From contig JAQBNO010000206.1 in the NCBI GenBank assembly GCA_028288485.1, positions 1-61,800 of the forward strand: a DNA stretch of 61,800 bases, given 5' to 3'. Origin of the DNA: Segetibacter sp. (GTDB taxonomy: Bacteria; Bacteroidota; Bacteroidia; Chitinophagales; Chitinophagaceae). Position 1 is the stretch's first letter. The number at the start of each line of letters is the position of its first letter. Below the pieces are notes generated by a model. That model was not told where the DNA came from. It saw only the letters and a list, made by a program, of their open reading frames with translations, and searched no databases. Both the position numbers and the translations under genes were made by a program. Below, piece by piece: positions 1 through 8,556 of this stretch.

Positions 1-158
1 TTTCGAAAGTCCGGTACTGCGTTGATTGCCTCCTGTACTGTTTTGAAATTTCCGCTGCCATCTTTGGCAACCACAAAATCGTATTTGACTGGTTGTGCTA
101 TTACTGCTGCCGACATAGTCAGCAGCATTACGTACATGAGTAACTGTATCGACTTCAT
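1..158 (-). CDS. Pectinesterase (CE8), N-terminal part, runs off the window
   Basis: The first 52 codons of a minus-strand gene are visible, beginning with ATG at 158. They encode a signal peptide (MKSIQLLMYVMLLTMSAAVIAQ) cut near residue 22, followed by the family's opening strand, VVAKDGSGNFKTVQEAINAV. This is the same opening as the two complete pectinesterases at 5640-7579, which carry VAKDGTGNYKTIQEAI and VAANGTGDYTTVQAAF. The enzyme would de-esterify methylated homogalacturonan in the periplasm or outside the cell. The active site lies outside the window, so activity cannot be judged. A candidate LacI-type operator sits about 50 bases upstream (209-226). Confidence 0.85.
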   Translation of the reverse strand, partial: MKSIQLLMYVMLLTMSAAVIAQPVKYDFVVAKDGSGNFKTVQEAINAVPDFR

Positions 159-162
159 TCGG

Positions 163-226
163 TTTATATTTTATTTTTCGGCTGCGAACAGTGTAAATTC
201 CTTTCAACATCGTTCCGGTGAACGGC
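163..226 (-). promoter_or_regulatory. Promoter region with candidate LacI-type operator, upstream of pectinesterase
   Basis: ATCGTT (209-214), a six-base spacer, then AACGGC (221-226). Inside it CGTTC and GAACG form a perfect inverted repeat around CGGT. The block from here to the start codon resembles the region upstream of the GH43 gene (3165-3218): both carry TTACACTGT on the minus strand and an A/T-rich leader, and the ATCGTT arm is 46-51 bases before the ATG in both. The arm plus spacer geometry matches the palindrome between susC and lacI. Operator function is inferred. Confidence 0.5.
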
Positions 227-408
227 ACAAATAGAGTTTCTGCGTTGTACGGTTTGTTCTTTTATCGACATTATTAACGCGCCTTTTTATTTCTTTGTGT
301 TTAACGGTGTGGTCTTAAATGCAGGAGATCGCCGCGTGGTGGCAATAACCTAGATCGTTTTTCATGACTGTACGACCATTACTCCTCACCGCAGTTGTTT
401 AACGGTTA

Positions 409-1371
409 TCATTTTCTCTTTTTTCCCTTTTTAAACACCTTGTCTAAAAATCGAACGGTATAATCGACGGTAGGTTGAAACCAGGGATGAAACAGCCAGA
501 AAGGGTGAGGTGTATCGGGGACTGTATGAACTTCTGAATAGATGCCGTGGGCGTTCAACTTCTTAATCATATCATCTCTTCCGGCATGAAAACGCGGAAG
601 CGAACTATTGATAAAAAGAGTTGGCGGTGTGTTTTTACCTACGTGTGTTAAGGCCGAAGCTTCTTCCCAAATTTTTGGTCTTTGTTCATACGTTCCTCCT
701 AGCCATTCGGCGGCTACCTGACCTTCCGCAGATTCAGGATGTTTAAATGCAAGCACTCCGTCAATGTCTATAATTGCCTGTACGTCGCTTGATTGTTCTA
801 GATGGCCTTCATTTCCTTCCAGTTTTTTATTGCCGTTTGTTGTTCCTACAAGCGCTGCCAACTGGCCACCTGCTGAAACACCATGAACAGCAATTTTAGA
901 TTTGTCAAGGTTATAATCTTTAGCATTGGCACGCATAAATCGTATTGCTGCTTTTACATCATGAACTGCTGCGGGGTATTGTATTTCAGGCGACAGGCGA
1001 TACTCAACCGCTACTGCAACGTATCCTTTTGCCGCAATTTGTTGCGCCATGGCCACCGACATTGATTTGTCACCAGATTTCCATCCGCCGCCAAAAATCA
1101 ATATAACTCCGGGGTAACCTTTTTTACTTGTTGCTTGTGGATAGAAAACATCCAAATGAAGATCGCGATTGCCAGGTGAGCTAAAAACAATGTTTTCTTT
1201 GGACAAAACACCTCCCGGCATTTTTGGTTCTGCGATCTCTATTTGCGGAAATTTTTTCTTCTCTTTATTATAAGCGCTGTAGACAGTAAAGGATGTATCA
1301 CGGGGAATATTTGGTTGTTGGGCAATACAAATGTTAGCGGTTAATGTAAGTATCAATAGGAGCTTTTTCAT
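409..1371 (-). CDS. Secreted alpha/beta-hydrolase esterase (BD-FAE/acetylesterase-like)
   Basis: A 320-residue protein with a signal peptide ending near residue 18 (ICIAQ). It has an alpha/beta hydrolase fold: the oxyanion motif FGGGW (residues 93-97), the nucleophile elbow GVSAGG with Ser166, a likely acid at Asp266 or Asp267, and a histidine at 289 (TPHPFW). The family includes acetyl and feruloyl esterases acting on plant polysaccharide side groups. In this pectin locus, removal of acetyl groups from pectic galacturonan or released oligosaccharides is the likely job, but that is inferred from neighbours. It lies between GH43 and a pectinesterase on the same strand, with about 140 bases to the GH43 stop. 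Confidence 0.8.
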   Translation of the reverse strand: MKKLLLILTLTANICIAQQPNIPRDTSFTVYSAYNKEKKKFPQIEIAEPKMPGGVLSKENIVFSSPGNRDLHLDVFYPQATSKKGYPGVILIFGGGWKSGDKSMSVAMAQQIAAKGYVAVAVEYRLSPEIQYPAAVHDVKAAIRFMRANAKDYNLDKSKIAVHGVSAGGQLAALVGTTNGNKKLEGNEGHLEQSSDVQAIIDIDGVLAFKHPESAEGQVAAEWLGGTYEQRPKIWEEASALTHVGKNTPPTLFINSSLPRFHAGRDDMIKKLNAHGIYSEVHTVPDTPHPFWLFHPWFQPTVDYTVRFLDKVFKKGKKRK

Positions 1372-1514
1372 ATGTTTTATTTATAAGGGAATGAGTGATT
1401 TAAAACGGGCGCTCTTGTTTCTAATCGGTTTTGCAGAAACAGCACCCAAAAATGCAAGAGTGCGACGTCACCGAAGTTTAGCAGACGTACAAATCGCGGA
1501 CATAAAAAAGTTTT

Positions 1515-3155
1515 CTATCGAACCGGCTCAAATCTGAAATAGTCATAGTCAGCAAAACCAGAATCGTTGATCTGGCTATCTCTTGTGCAAAACAACCCTA
1601 CTTTTGAACCTTTCCAGCGGGCAACTTCTGCCTGGAACACTTCGCCAACATCAATAAACTTTTGCCCATCGGCACTGTAGCTGAACCTGCACTTTGCGCC
1701 ATTGGTAACTTTCACCCTAAAATAAACAGTGGGATCAGTCATCTTCATAATAACCTTTTCAACTTCCGGCTTTCCTTTTACCGCGTCCCTGCAAACAAGA
1801 TGTACGAGATTAATGCCATCTTTTGTACTTTTTAAAGCAAGCCCTGCATAACTAAATCCCATAATTACCACACCGGTCTTTTCATTAATCAGACGAGTGT
1901 TAGGCCTGAAAGTTAATTTAGTCGTTACCATAAACTCGTCCGCGGGAAACTTTTGCAGCAAAACATTTGGTGCGCTCCACAGGTTATTGGTGCTGTCAAA
2001 CTTATTATCGGAATATAACCGCAGAGAGCCATTGGCAGGATTCATAAACGACCAGGTACCTTTTGGATTGGCTTGCCATTGCCACTGCAATCCTAGAGTT
2101 GTTCCCTCAAATTCATCACTGTCGGCTGGTGTTGTTACAGGATAATATTTTTTTACATGGGGCTTTTTATAGATAAGCACCGGTTCGCCTTTACCATCAT
2201 TATCTGCGTCGGTTCCCATAACCGGCCAGTCGTTTATCCATTTCATCGGCTGCAGGTGCACCACACGTCCGTAAGCCTCCTTATCCTGGAAGTGGAGGAA
2301 CCAGTCTTCACCGGTTTGTGTATCAACCCATGCTCCCTGGTGCGGCCCGTTGATAATTGTTTTTCCTTGCTCCATTACAACCCGCCTTTCATAAGGACCA
2401 TACACATTTTTTGATCGTAGAGCCAGTTGCCAACCTGTAGGCACTCCGCCTGCAGGCGCGAAAATGTAATAGTAACCGTTGCGCTTATAAAACTTCGGAC
2501 CTTCAATGGTTGCATCAGTTTCGTGGCCGTCGTAAACAATCACGCCTGCATCGAGCGTTTTGGTTCCTTCCGCATTCATTTTTTTAACCGTTATAATACT
2601 CTTGATACCGGCACGGCTTCCTGCCCAACCATGAACCAGGTAAACCTGCCCATCGTCATCCCAAAGCGGACAAGGATCGATTAAGCCTTTCCCTCCTTCA
2701 ACTAAAACAGGATCGGACCAGGGACCCGCAGCATTTTTTGCCCTGGTAAGGTAAATACCAAAATCGGGATCGGGATAGTATAAGTAAAACTCATCGTTAT
2801 GATAACGCAGAGCAGGAGCCCAAACACCTTCGCCATGGCGGGGAACAGAAAAATGTTCAAAAGGAGGCTGACGTTTTAGGGCATGACCAATAATGGTCCA
2901 GTTTACCAGGTCCTTTGAATGCAGGATTGGCAAACCTGGAACGTCTTCAAAACTGGAAGAAACCAAATAAAAATCATCGCCCACTCTTACGGCATCAGGG
3001 TCGGAATAATCAGCATTTAAGACGGGGTTTTTGTAGGTTCCGTTTCCCTGGTCAGCTACCCAAACTTTTGAAACAAATGGTGTTTTTGAAGGCTGGGAAA
3101 AAGAACCAAGGTTTAAGGCTGATAACACTGATAACACGAGCCACTTTCTTATCAT
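1515..3155 (-). CDS. GH43-family glycoside hydrolase (arabinofuranosidase/xylosidase-like)
   Basis: A 546-residue secreted protein with a signal peptide of about 20 residues. The five-bladed propeller begins at about residue 42 (NPVLNADYSDPDAV). Candidate catalytic residues are Asp52 as general base, Asp160 (GLIDP) as pKa modulator and Glu218 (ATIEGPKF) as general acid, the GH43 arrangement. Residues from about 350 on form a second beta-sandwich domain typical of GH43 enzymes with a C-terminal concanavalin-like module. In a pectin locus the likely target is arabinan or galactan side chains of rhamnogalacturonan I, an inference from context. A candidate operator lies 46 bases upstream. Confidence 0.88.
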   Translation of the reverse strand: MIRKWLVLSVLSALNLGSFSQPSKTPFVSKVWVADQGNGTYKNPVLNADYSDPDAVRVGDDFYLVSSSFEDVPGLPILHSKDLVNWTIIGHALKRQPPFEHFSVPRHGEGVWAPALRYHNDEFYLYYPDPDFGIYLTRAKNAAGPWSDPVLVEGGKGLIDPCPLWDDDGQVYLVHGWAGSRAGIKSIITVKKMNAEGTKTLDAGVIVYDGHETDATIEGPKFYKRNGYYYIFAPAGGVPTGWQLALRSKNVYGPYERRVVMEQGKTIINGPHQGAWVDTQTGEDWFLHFQDKEAYGRVVHLQPMKWINDWPVMGTDADNDGKGEPVLIYKKPHVKKYYPVTTPADSDEFEGTTLGLQWQWQANPKGTWSFMNPANGSLRLYSDNKFDSTNNLWSAPNVLLQKFPADEFMVTTKLTFRPNTRLINEKTGVVIMGFSYAGLALKSTKDGINLVHLVCRDAVKGKPEVEKVIMKMTDPTVYFRVKVTNGAKCRFSYSADGQKFIDVGEVFQAEVARWKGSKVGLFCTRDSQINDSGFADYDYFRFEPVR

Positions 3156-3164
3156 TTATATTTT

Positions 3165-3218
3165 TTATTTTTTGTAGCCGACAGTGTAACAATTTTAAAC
3201 ATCGTTCCCGCATTTGGC
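3165..3218 (-). promoter_or_regulatory. Promoter region with candidate LacI-type operator half-site, upstream of GH43
   Basis: ATCGTTCCCG at 3201-3210, followed by a poorly kept right arm (TTTGGC, 3213-3218). Going toward the GH43 start codon the minus strand shows TTACACTGT and then an A/T-rich leader, as in the pectinesterase promoter at 163-226. The sequence ATCGTTCCCG is identical to the left half of the palindrome at 14854-14871. Confidence 0.45.
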
Positions 3219-3405
3219 TCGACACTTTTACATGCAGTAATTCTATTCGCCCCGGCGAAGGCATAAAGAAAAACAAATATTGCTTGTAAACTTAGGCTGT
3301 TTCATATTACAGCATTAAGAAAAGGAACATAAAAAACCGGCAGGTAGCGTTTCAGCTCTTTGCCCGACCGCCGAACAGAGTGCTAACAGCATAAGAGTGC
3401 GACCT

Positions 3406-3480
3406 TTCGACAAGCTCATGGTAAACTGCTACACCCTGTTAAATTATTGAGTAACAGTTGAACTGAGCGTAGCAACGATG
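3406..3480 (+). repeat. Dispersed repeat family B, copy 1
   Basis: It runs from TTCGACAAGCTCATGGTAAA to GAGCGTAGCAACGATG. The same two end blocks about 75 bases apart occur at 16138, 20724, 24082 and 34973. It is non-coding and intergenic. A fragment of family A (AAGAGTGCGAC) touches its left end at 3392. Confidence 0.6.
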
Positions 3481-3604
3481 TATCAACCAAGAAAAAATGC
3501 CTGTACCAAAATAAAAAGCTACATGTTTAACCTTAATACAATGATCAGCGACGCGCTGCACTAAGGTTATATGAATGAAAGGCATTTTACCGGTATAAAA
3601 ATCA

Positions 3605-3942
3605 TTATTGGCACCCCGGGTTTTGAGTGAACGCTTCCCTGTTTGTCACCGCATCGGCCTGGCTGCCGGGAATGGGACGCACCGTATAAAAAGGCTGAAT
3701 GTTAGGTGCAACATCAGGAGGTCTACTTCCAGTTCAACGTTTCGAAGGCGGGTTACCGGAAGGCTAAAATTTCCACTGTCGTCGGTCCTGGTACCGCTAT
3801 TTGTACCCCTGACGACAACGGAAACACCGGGTAAGCCGGCGCCCGTAATTTTTTCCGTTACCCTACCGGTAATCCTCCCGGATTGCGCCCGCAACTGTAG
3901 CAGGCTAAAGAGAAAGAGTGAGAGTAATAGAGCTTTCTTCAT
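3605..3942 (-). pseudogene. SusC/SusD deletion scar (SusC N-terminus fused to SusD C-terminus)
   Basis: From the ATG at 3942 the minus strand encodes a signal peptide (MKKALLLSLFLFSLLQLRAQ) and the start of a SusC carboxypeptidase-regulatory domain, GRITGRVTEKITGAGLPGV, up to DDSGNFSLPVTRL. SusC homology then stops. In another frame, 3733 down to the stop at 3605-3607, the DNA reads TGSRPPDVAPNIQPFYTVRP, then IPGSQADAVTNREAFTQNPG, CQ and stop. That is the usual SusD C-terminus; compare IRPIPQAQIDLS and TQNPGY at the end of the SusD at 47011-48705. About 4.5 kb of a susC-susD pair appears to have been deleted, leaving both outer ends. It cannot make a functional porin. Confidence 0.75.
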
Positions 3943-4172
3943 ACAGCAAATTTTGCGGGTAAACTAAAAAATTATAAATATTGATATAAACAAATGGAGA
4001 AATGACGTTCCCGAAATTTTATCTGGTTAACATTCATTCTGACGATACCTTACTAAAATCGATAATGCAGGTGAGGTACACAAAAAGGATACTCTTATAT
4101 TCAGGAACATTCTTTAGCCCAACTTTCTTAAGATTAAAAAGGTGGAATAGCAAAGGACCTTAAGATCCCGTT

Positions 4173-5603
4173 TTACCTGCCCGTCAAACTATTTATATAA
4201 ACTTCCACATTGTTGTAAAACCTATGCAGGTTAACTTTAGCCGCATCGGAAGCATCCTTTGGATTTAGTTTATTCCTGGTTTCCCAGGTGTCCGGCATTC
4301 CATCGTTATCACTGTCTATAGCCGCAGGTGCAGACTTCAGCGCGGGCCATGCGTTTACAGTAATACTATATTCAGTTCCATGAGGAAAACCGCCCTGAAC
4401 ATCAATCAAACGGCCTGTCCTGTTTCTTACGTCATTTATAATTCTCTGATCGAGCGTATCTCTGGTTGGCAAGATCGCGCCGACACTTTTCAATATAAGC
4501 TGATAGGCTTCTTCAGCATTTTGTGTATTAACAGCTTCTGCAGGAAATGGTATTTCAACTTTCGAATAAACCGTATCTGCTTGCGTACCTTCATTCATAA
4601 CTACTCCCATCCAATTATTGTGTGTAACAGCAGGCGAACCGTCGACATAATTGCCTGAGATATAAAATTTGCCGTAAGGAAGCCTGGCCGTTTTGTACGG
4701 ATTAAAAACCCTGGCCTTTGCACTACTGCTTGTGGAAGGCCCGTATTTATAATAGTTATTCACCAGGTTATAATTACCACCTTCACCCGCATATGCATTG
4801 TTGGTTGCCCAGTTATAAATCACATTATTCCTAAAATCAACAAACTCATTCGAAATATTCCTGTTTCCATCGAAACGTGGAGTACGATTGGCGCAATGAG
4901 CAAAAAGATTGTGGTGGGCCGAAGTATGTTTGCCGCCCCAGATACCCCCAAACCCGTGATGCTCATAATCCTTATCCCCTGTTTCGAAATGATACGAATA
5001 GTTGAGCGGTTCGGAGATCAAATTCCATTGAAGAGTCGTGCTGTCGCCGGCGTAAACGGAAAAAACTTCGTCGGTACTCCAACTAACACTGCAGTGGTCG
5101 ATGATGATATTGTTTCTCCTGGTTCCGCCAATAGCATCATCGCTTCCATTTCCATGAACCATTCCACCTCTTTGGTTTTTATCGCCCATCCTGAAACGCA
5201 TGTGCCTGATAATAATGTTATTTCCGCCAAGGGTAACAGGAAAATCAGCCAGGCAAATTCCATCACCGGGAGCAGTTTGACCTGCCACTGTTGTGTTCGA
5301 ATTAAAAGCAATCCTCGACAGAAGACGAATTGTACCCGATACCTTAAATACAATAATTTTTGGGCCTTTTGTATCAACTGCAAATCTCAGGCTTCCTGGT
5401 CCGCTATCGTTTAAATTAGAAACAATCAACACCCTACCTCCCCGCCCACCTGTAGCATATTTCCCAAAACCTTCAGCACCCGGAAAAGCAATAGCGCCGT
5501 TTGAATCACCGACAGGTATATTTGCTGTAAATTTTCGGGCTCCACACGAAAGTGTACAGGCAGCAGCGAGAATGAACACAATCGGTAAAAGCTTTTTTTT
5601 CAT
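4173..5603 (-). CDS. Pectate lyase (PL1 family) lipoprotein
   Basis: I chose the ATG at 5603 over an in-frame ATG at 5630 because it begins directly with a lipoprotein signal (MKKKLLPIVFILAAACTLSC) whose lipobox ends at Cys20; the longer form adds nine residues before it. The mature protein starts with AIAFPGAEGFGKYATGGRGG, the standard opening of PL1 lyases of this type, and continues with right-handed beta-helix sequence including IIDHCSVSWSTDEVFSVY and a RTPRFDGN segment. The C-terminus (DSDNDGMPDTWE) has a calcium-binding, thrombospondin-3-like look. It cleaves de-esterified polygalacturonate by beta-elimination. The pectinesterase gene immediately upstream ends at 5640 and the pair should be co-transcribed. 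Confidence 0.88.
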   Translation of the reverse strand: MKKKLLPIVFILAAACTLSCGARKFTANIPVGDSNGAIAFPGAEGFGKYATGGRGGRVLIVSNLNDSGPGSLRFAVDTKGPKIIVFKVSGTIRLLSRIAFNSNTTVAGQTAPGDGICLADFPVTLGGNNIIIRHMRFRMGDKNQRGGMVHGNGSDDAIGGTRRNNIIIDHCSVSWSTDEVFSVYAGDSTTLQWNLISEPLNYSYHFETGDKDYEHHGFGGIWGGKHTSAHHNLFAHCANRTPRFDGNRNISNEFVDFRNNVIYNWATNNAYAGEGGNYNLVNNYYKYGPSTSSSAKARVFNPYKTARLPYGKFYISGNYVDGSPAVTHNNWMGVVMNEGTQADTVYSKVEIPFPAEAVNTQNAEEAYQLILKSVGAILPTRDTLDQRIINDVRNRTGRLIDVQGGFPHGTEYSITVNAWPALKSAPAAIDSDNDGMPDTWETRNKLNPKDASDAAKVNLHRFYNNVEVYINSLTGR

Positions 5604-5639
5604 TAGTTGTTTCTTTTTTAGAGAGGCCATAAAACGAGA

Positions 5640-6617
5640 CTATAACTTTCGGCCAAAAGGGTTCCAGTTATTTAAAACCGATTTGACTGTTATGTTTCCT
5701 GCTTCTTTGTTGGTTAATTGTTTTGTCCAGCTAAGGCGTAACGTTGTATTTGCACCGGGACCATAACTTTTATATTCCGCGTAACGGGCCGTTTTATGAT
5801 TATCATTATTATTCCATACCGACCACCCTTCGGCCCTGATATGCCTGTCGATATAGCAATGGATATAGGTCACACTCGAATAAGGTCGCCATGGCCGGCC
5901 CAGAGAAACAGTGGTTAAAGCTGAGTCGCCGGTTAAAATGCAATCATTAAAAACATAACCGAAAGCATGTTCTTTTGGAGTAGACGCCGCAGTGATATGC
6001 GAGTTTTTTTTGCTGTGAATATGGCATTGCTCGAACCAGGCGGTGGATGAACCAAAAATAAAATCGGTCGTTCCTTCAATGTAACAATTTTTATAATATT
6101 GCCTGCTCTTATCGTTATTGGTAAAAAGAATGTCCTGGTTTCCGATAAAACGGCAATTGTTGAAAGCTGCTTTATCACCGTCGACTTCTATGGCAACAGC
6201 CTGGCCTGCGGTAAATCCTGCATCGTTTTGAAATGTGATGTTTTCTGCAATAAAATTATCGGCCTTCATAAAAAAGCTGGCAGAAGTTCGGGTATTAATG
6301 GTGTCTCCTGTAGGTGAGACTTTGCCGGTATGATCGTTATAGGTAAGAACGGTACCGAACTTGTCTTCGCCTATCAGCGTCACGAAAGTTTTTCCTGAAT
6401 CTAAATGAAGCTTTTCCTTATAAGTACCATTTTTAATAAAGATCGTGGTCTTCTTTTTACTACCAAAAGGAACAGAGTTAAAAGCAGCCTGAACAGTTGT
6501 GTAATCCCCGGTTCCGTTGGCAGCAACAGTTATTAACCGTGCGTTCTGCGCATCAAGGTCGATTGCAGAAAACAGCAGCATTACCACGATGAATATCGAA
6601 ACACCTTTCAGCTTCAT
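5640..6617 (-). CDS. Pectinesterase (CE8), second copy
   Basis: A 325-residue secreted pectin methylesterase with a signal peptide ending near Ala23. The catalytic set of the family is complete: Gln139 (TAGQAVA), Gln161-Asp162 (GNQDILF), Asp185 (DFIFG), Arg241 and Trp243 (LGRPWRP). It removes methyl esters from homogalacturonan, creating the substrate for the pectate lyase whose gene follows. Its ATG overlaps the stop of the neighbouring pectinesterase by four bases (ATGA at 6614-6617), so translation is likely coupled. The two proteins are clear paralogues but well diverged, suggesting different methylation patterns as substrates. Confidence 0.92.
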   Translation of the reverse strand: MKLKGVSIFIVVMLLFSAIDLDAQNARLITVAANGTGDYTTVQAAFNSVPFGSKKKTTIFIKNGTYKEKLHLDSGKTFVTLIGEDKFGTVLTYNDHTGKVSPTGDTINTRTSASFFMKADNFIAENITFQNDAGFTAGQAVAIEVDGDKAAFNNCRFIGNQDILFTNNDKSRQYYKNCYIEGTTDFIFGSSTAWFEQCHIHSKKNSHITAASTPKEHAFGYVFNDCILTGDSALTTVSLGRPWRPYSSVTYIHCYIDRHIRAEGWSVWNNNDNHKTARYAEYKSYGPGANTTLRLSWTKQLTNKEAGNITVKSVLNNWNPFGRKL

Positions 6618-7579
6618 TCTCTTATATCTTTTGATGGATTCCAGTTATGAAAAATGTTTGTAAGCGTGTATTCCTTTGCCTCGTCGTCGGTTAACTGGTG
6701 CGACCAAAACACCCTTTCCAACGGTTTAAAGCCTTCGCCCCTATTTTTGTATTCGGCATAATAAGCGGTTTTCTCATTACTTGCTTTATCCCAGTTGTTC
6801 CAGCCCTCGGACTTTATAACATTGCTCAAATCGGATTTTATAAAAACGACTTTCGCAAAAGGCCTCCATGGACGGCCAAGGTAAAAAGAATTGGGAGGTG
6901 CATCGCCGGTAATGCGGCAATTCAAAAAGACATAACCATACTTTACACTATCAGGAGTCGATGCTGCTGTTATGTATCTTCCTCCTTTTTTGCAAAAGAT
7001 TTCGCAGTCTTCAAATACAGCGGTGGATGGACCGAAGATAAAATCGGTAGTGCCTTCAATATAACAGTTCTTGTAATATTGCCTTGCATTATAATCGGTG
7101 TAAATAGTATCCTGGAAACCAAGAAAACGACAGTTTTTAAAGGTTGACCTGTCACTTGCAACCCACACAGCTAATGCCTGTCCAACAGGACCGGAAGAAT
7201 TTTGAAAGGTGATGTTTTCAGCAGAAAATCCGGGACCAAAGATGTAAAAACTGGCAGAGCCTGCGGTAGCGACCTCTTCCCCAAAAATATTTTTCTTTGT
7301 ATAATAGTCATCGTAAGTAAGAATTGTTTTGTCGACACTCTCCCCAACAAAACGCACATTTCTTTTTGAAGTTGCCAATACGAGTTTTTCCTTGTAAATA
7401 CCGTTTTTAATGAAAATGACGGTTTCTTTTTGCCGCATATCCGGAACCGCGCTGATCGCTTCCTGGATGGTTTTATAATTACCGGTTCCGTCTTTTGCTA
7501 CAACAAGGCGTTTCAACTGCCCCTGAACGTGCAATAAACTTATTAGTAAAACAGCAATGAATAAACTCACTTTTTTCAT
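6614..7579 (-). CDS. Pectinesterase (CE8), first copy of the tandem pair
   Basis: A 321-residue secreted methylesterase with a signal peptide ending near Gly20. Active-site residues are all present: Gln134 (PVGQALA), Gln156-Asp157 (GFQDTIY), Asp179 (DFIFG), Arg236 and Trp238 (LGRPWRP). It lies five bases after the stop-side end of the acetylesterase gene at 7585 and overlaps the next pectinesterase by four bases, so acetylesterase, two methylesterases and lyase form one compact operon. The combination removes acetyl and methyl groups before backbone cleavage. Confidence 0.92.
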   Translation of the reverse strand: MKKVSLFIAVLLISLLHVQGQLKRLVVAKDGTGNYKTIQEAISAVPDMRQKETVIFIKNGIYKEKLVLATSKRNVRFVGESVDKTILTYDDYYTKKNIFGEEVATAGSASFYIFGPGFSAENITFQNSSGPVGQALAVWVASDRSTFKNCRFLGFQDTIYTDYNARQYYKNCYIEGTTDFIFGPSTAVFEDCEIFCKKGGRYITAASTPDSVKYGYVFLNCRITGDAPPNSFYLGRPWRPFAKVVFIKSDLSNVIKSEGWNNWDKASNEKTAYYAEYKNRGEGFKPLERVFWSHQLTDDEAKEYTLTNIFHNWNPSKDIRE

Positions 7580-7584
7580 CAGTT

Positions 7585-8361
7585 TTACTTATTAGGTTGT
7601 CTTACAACGATCCTTTCTGCCAGTTCTAATTTTAAATTCCTGATCTCTGCCAAAACAAGTTGTGCTATTTTGCGGGCACCAAACTCGTTGAAGTGAGTGT
7701 TGTCGTTTTGCCCTTCAGGGAAAAGCGGTTCCTGCCCCGGTTCGTATTGCATGAATAATAGCTTTGCGTTTTTAGGTCCCATTTGTTGTAATAGCTCACG
7801 GCTCTTTTTGTCCAGGTCAATAACCGGAGTGTTATATTGTGTCGCTACATCAAATACTGCCTGGGTGTACTCAACATGGGTTTCTTTCATTGTCCCCGTG
7901 CTATCGAACGACATTCTTGTTACAGGCGTAATTAAAACGGCACTTGCTTTCTTTGCCCTTGCCTCGTTGATGAACTTTACCAGGTTCTTTTTATAATCAG
8001 CAACCGACGTATATCTAGCCGCATATTGTGGTTCTTTCGCCTCGTCGTTATGGCCGAATTGAATAAGCACGTAATCACCTTCCTGCATACCCTCGGCCAC
8101 GGGTCGCCAAAGATTTTCATTTAGAAAGGTACGGGTACTTCTTCCACCCCTTGCGCGGTTATCTATGGTGACGGTGGAGTCGAAGAAATAGACAAAAGGC
8201 ATTCCCCAACCTGTTAATGGAGCCCTTGCAGGTTCGTATGCGCACATGGTAGAGTCTCCAATTAACCAAACTTTGATTTTCCTTTTTGGAGGTAATGCAA
8301 AAGACATCAGTACTAAAAGTGCCGTTAAAATTCCATTCCGCCGTATAAAGTGAAACATCAT
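7585..8361 (-). CDS. Rhamnogalacturonan acetylesterase (CE12, SGNH hydrolase)
   Basis: A 258-residue protein with an N-terminal hydrophobic export segment. SGNH blocks are complete: Ser37 in IGDSTM, Gly in RGGRS near 73, Asn105 in QFGHND, and Asp220 with His223 in DNTHFNE. CE12 enzymes remove acetyl groups from rhamnogalacturonan I or pectin. Two ATG codons sit side by side (8361 and 8358) and either could start it. It is first of the compact esterase and lyase operon; the gap to the preceding acetylesterase is about 195 bases. Confidence 0.88.
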   Translation of the reverse strand: MMFHFIRRNGILTALLVLMSFALPPKRKIKVWLIGDSTMCAYEPARAPLTGWGMPFVYFFDSTVTIDNRARGGRSTRTFLNENLWRPVAEGMQEGDYVLIQFGHNDEAKEPQYAARYTSVADYKKNLVKFINEARAKKASAVLITPVTRMSFDSTGTMKETHVEYTQAVFDVATQYNTPVIDLDKKSRELLQQMGPKNAKLLFMQYEPGQEPLFPEGQNDNTHFNEFGARKIAQLVLAEIRNLKLELAERIVVRQPNK

Positions 8362-8556
8362 TACTAATTGTGGTTTACAATCTCTTTATTTTTTGATTAC
8401 AGTAACTCTTTTTTTCCTCCGTCTTATTGTACCATTGGTCTTTTTGGTACCAGCTGAAGTTTGTCCAGCATCATCCTTGCGTCGCAATCACTTTGTCGGC
8501 ATCACATTGGGGAGCTACAGCATTGTTGAAAACCCTGCTGCAATTTTAGACAGTTA

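Noticed and set aside
5603-5630. The upstream ATG at 5630 as start of the pectate lyase
   Set aside because: It would place nine charged residues before a complete lipoprotein signal and lies only nine bases from the previous stop; the internal ATG is better.
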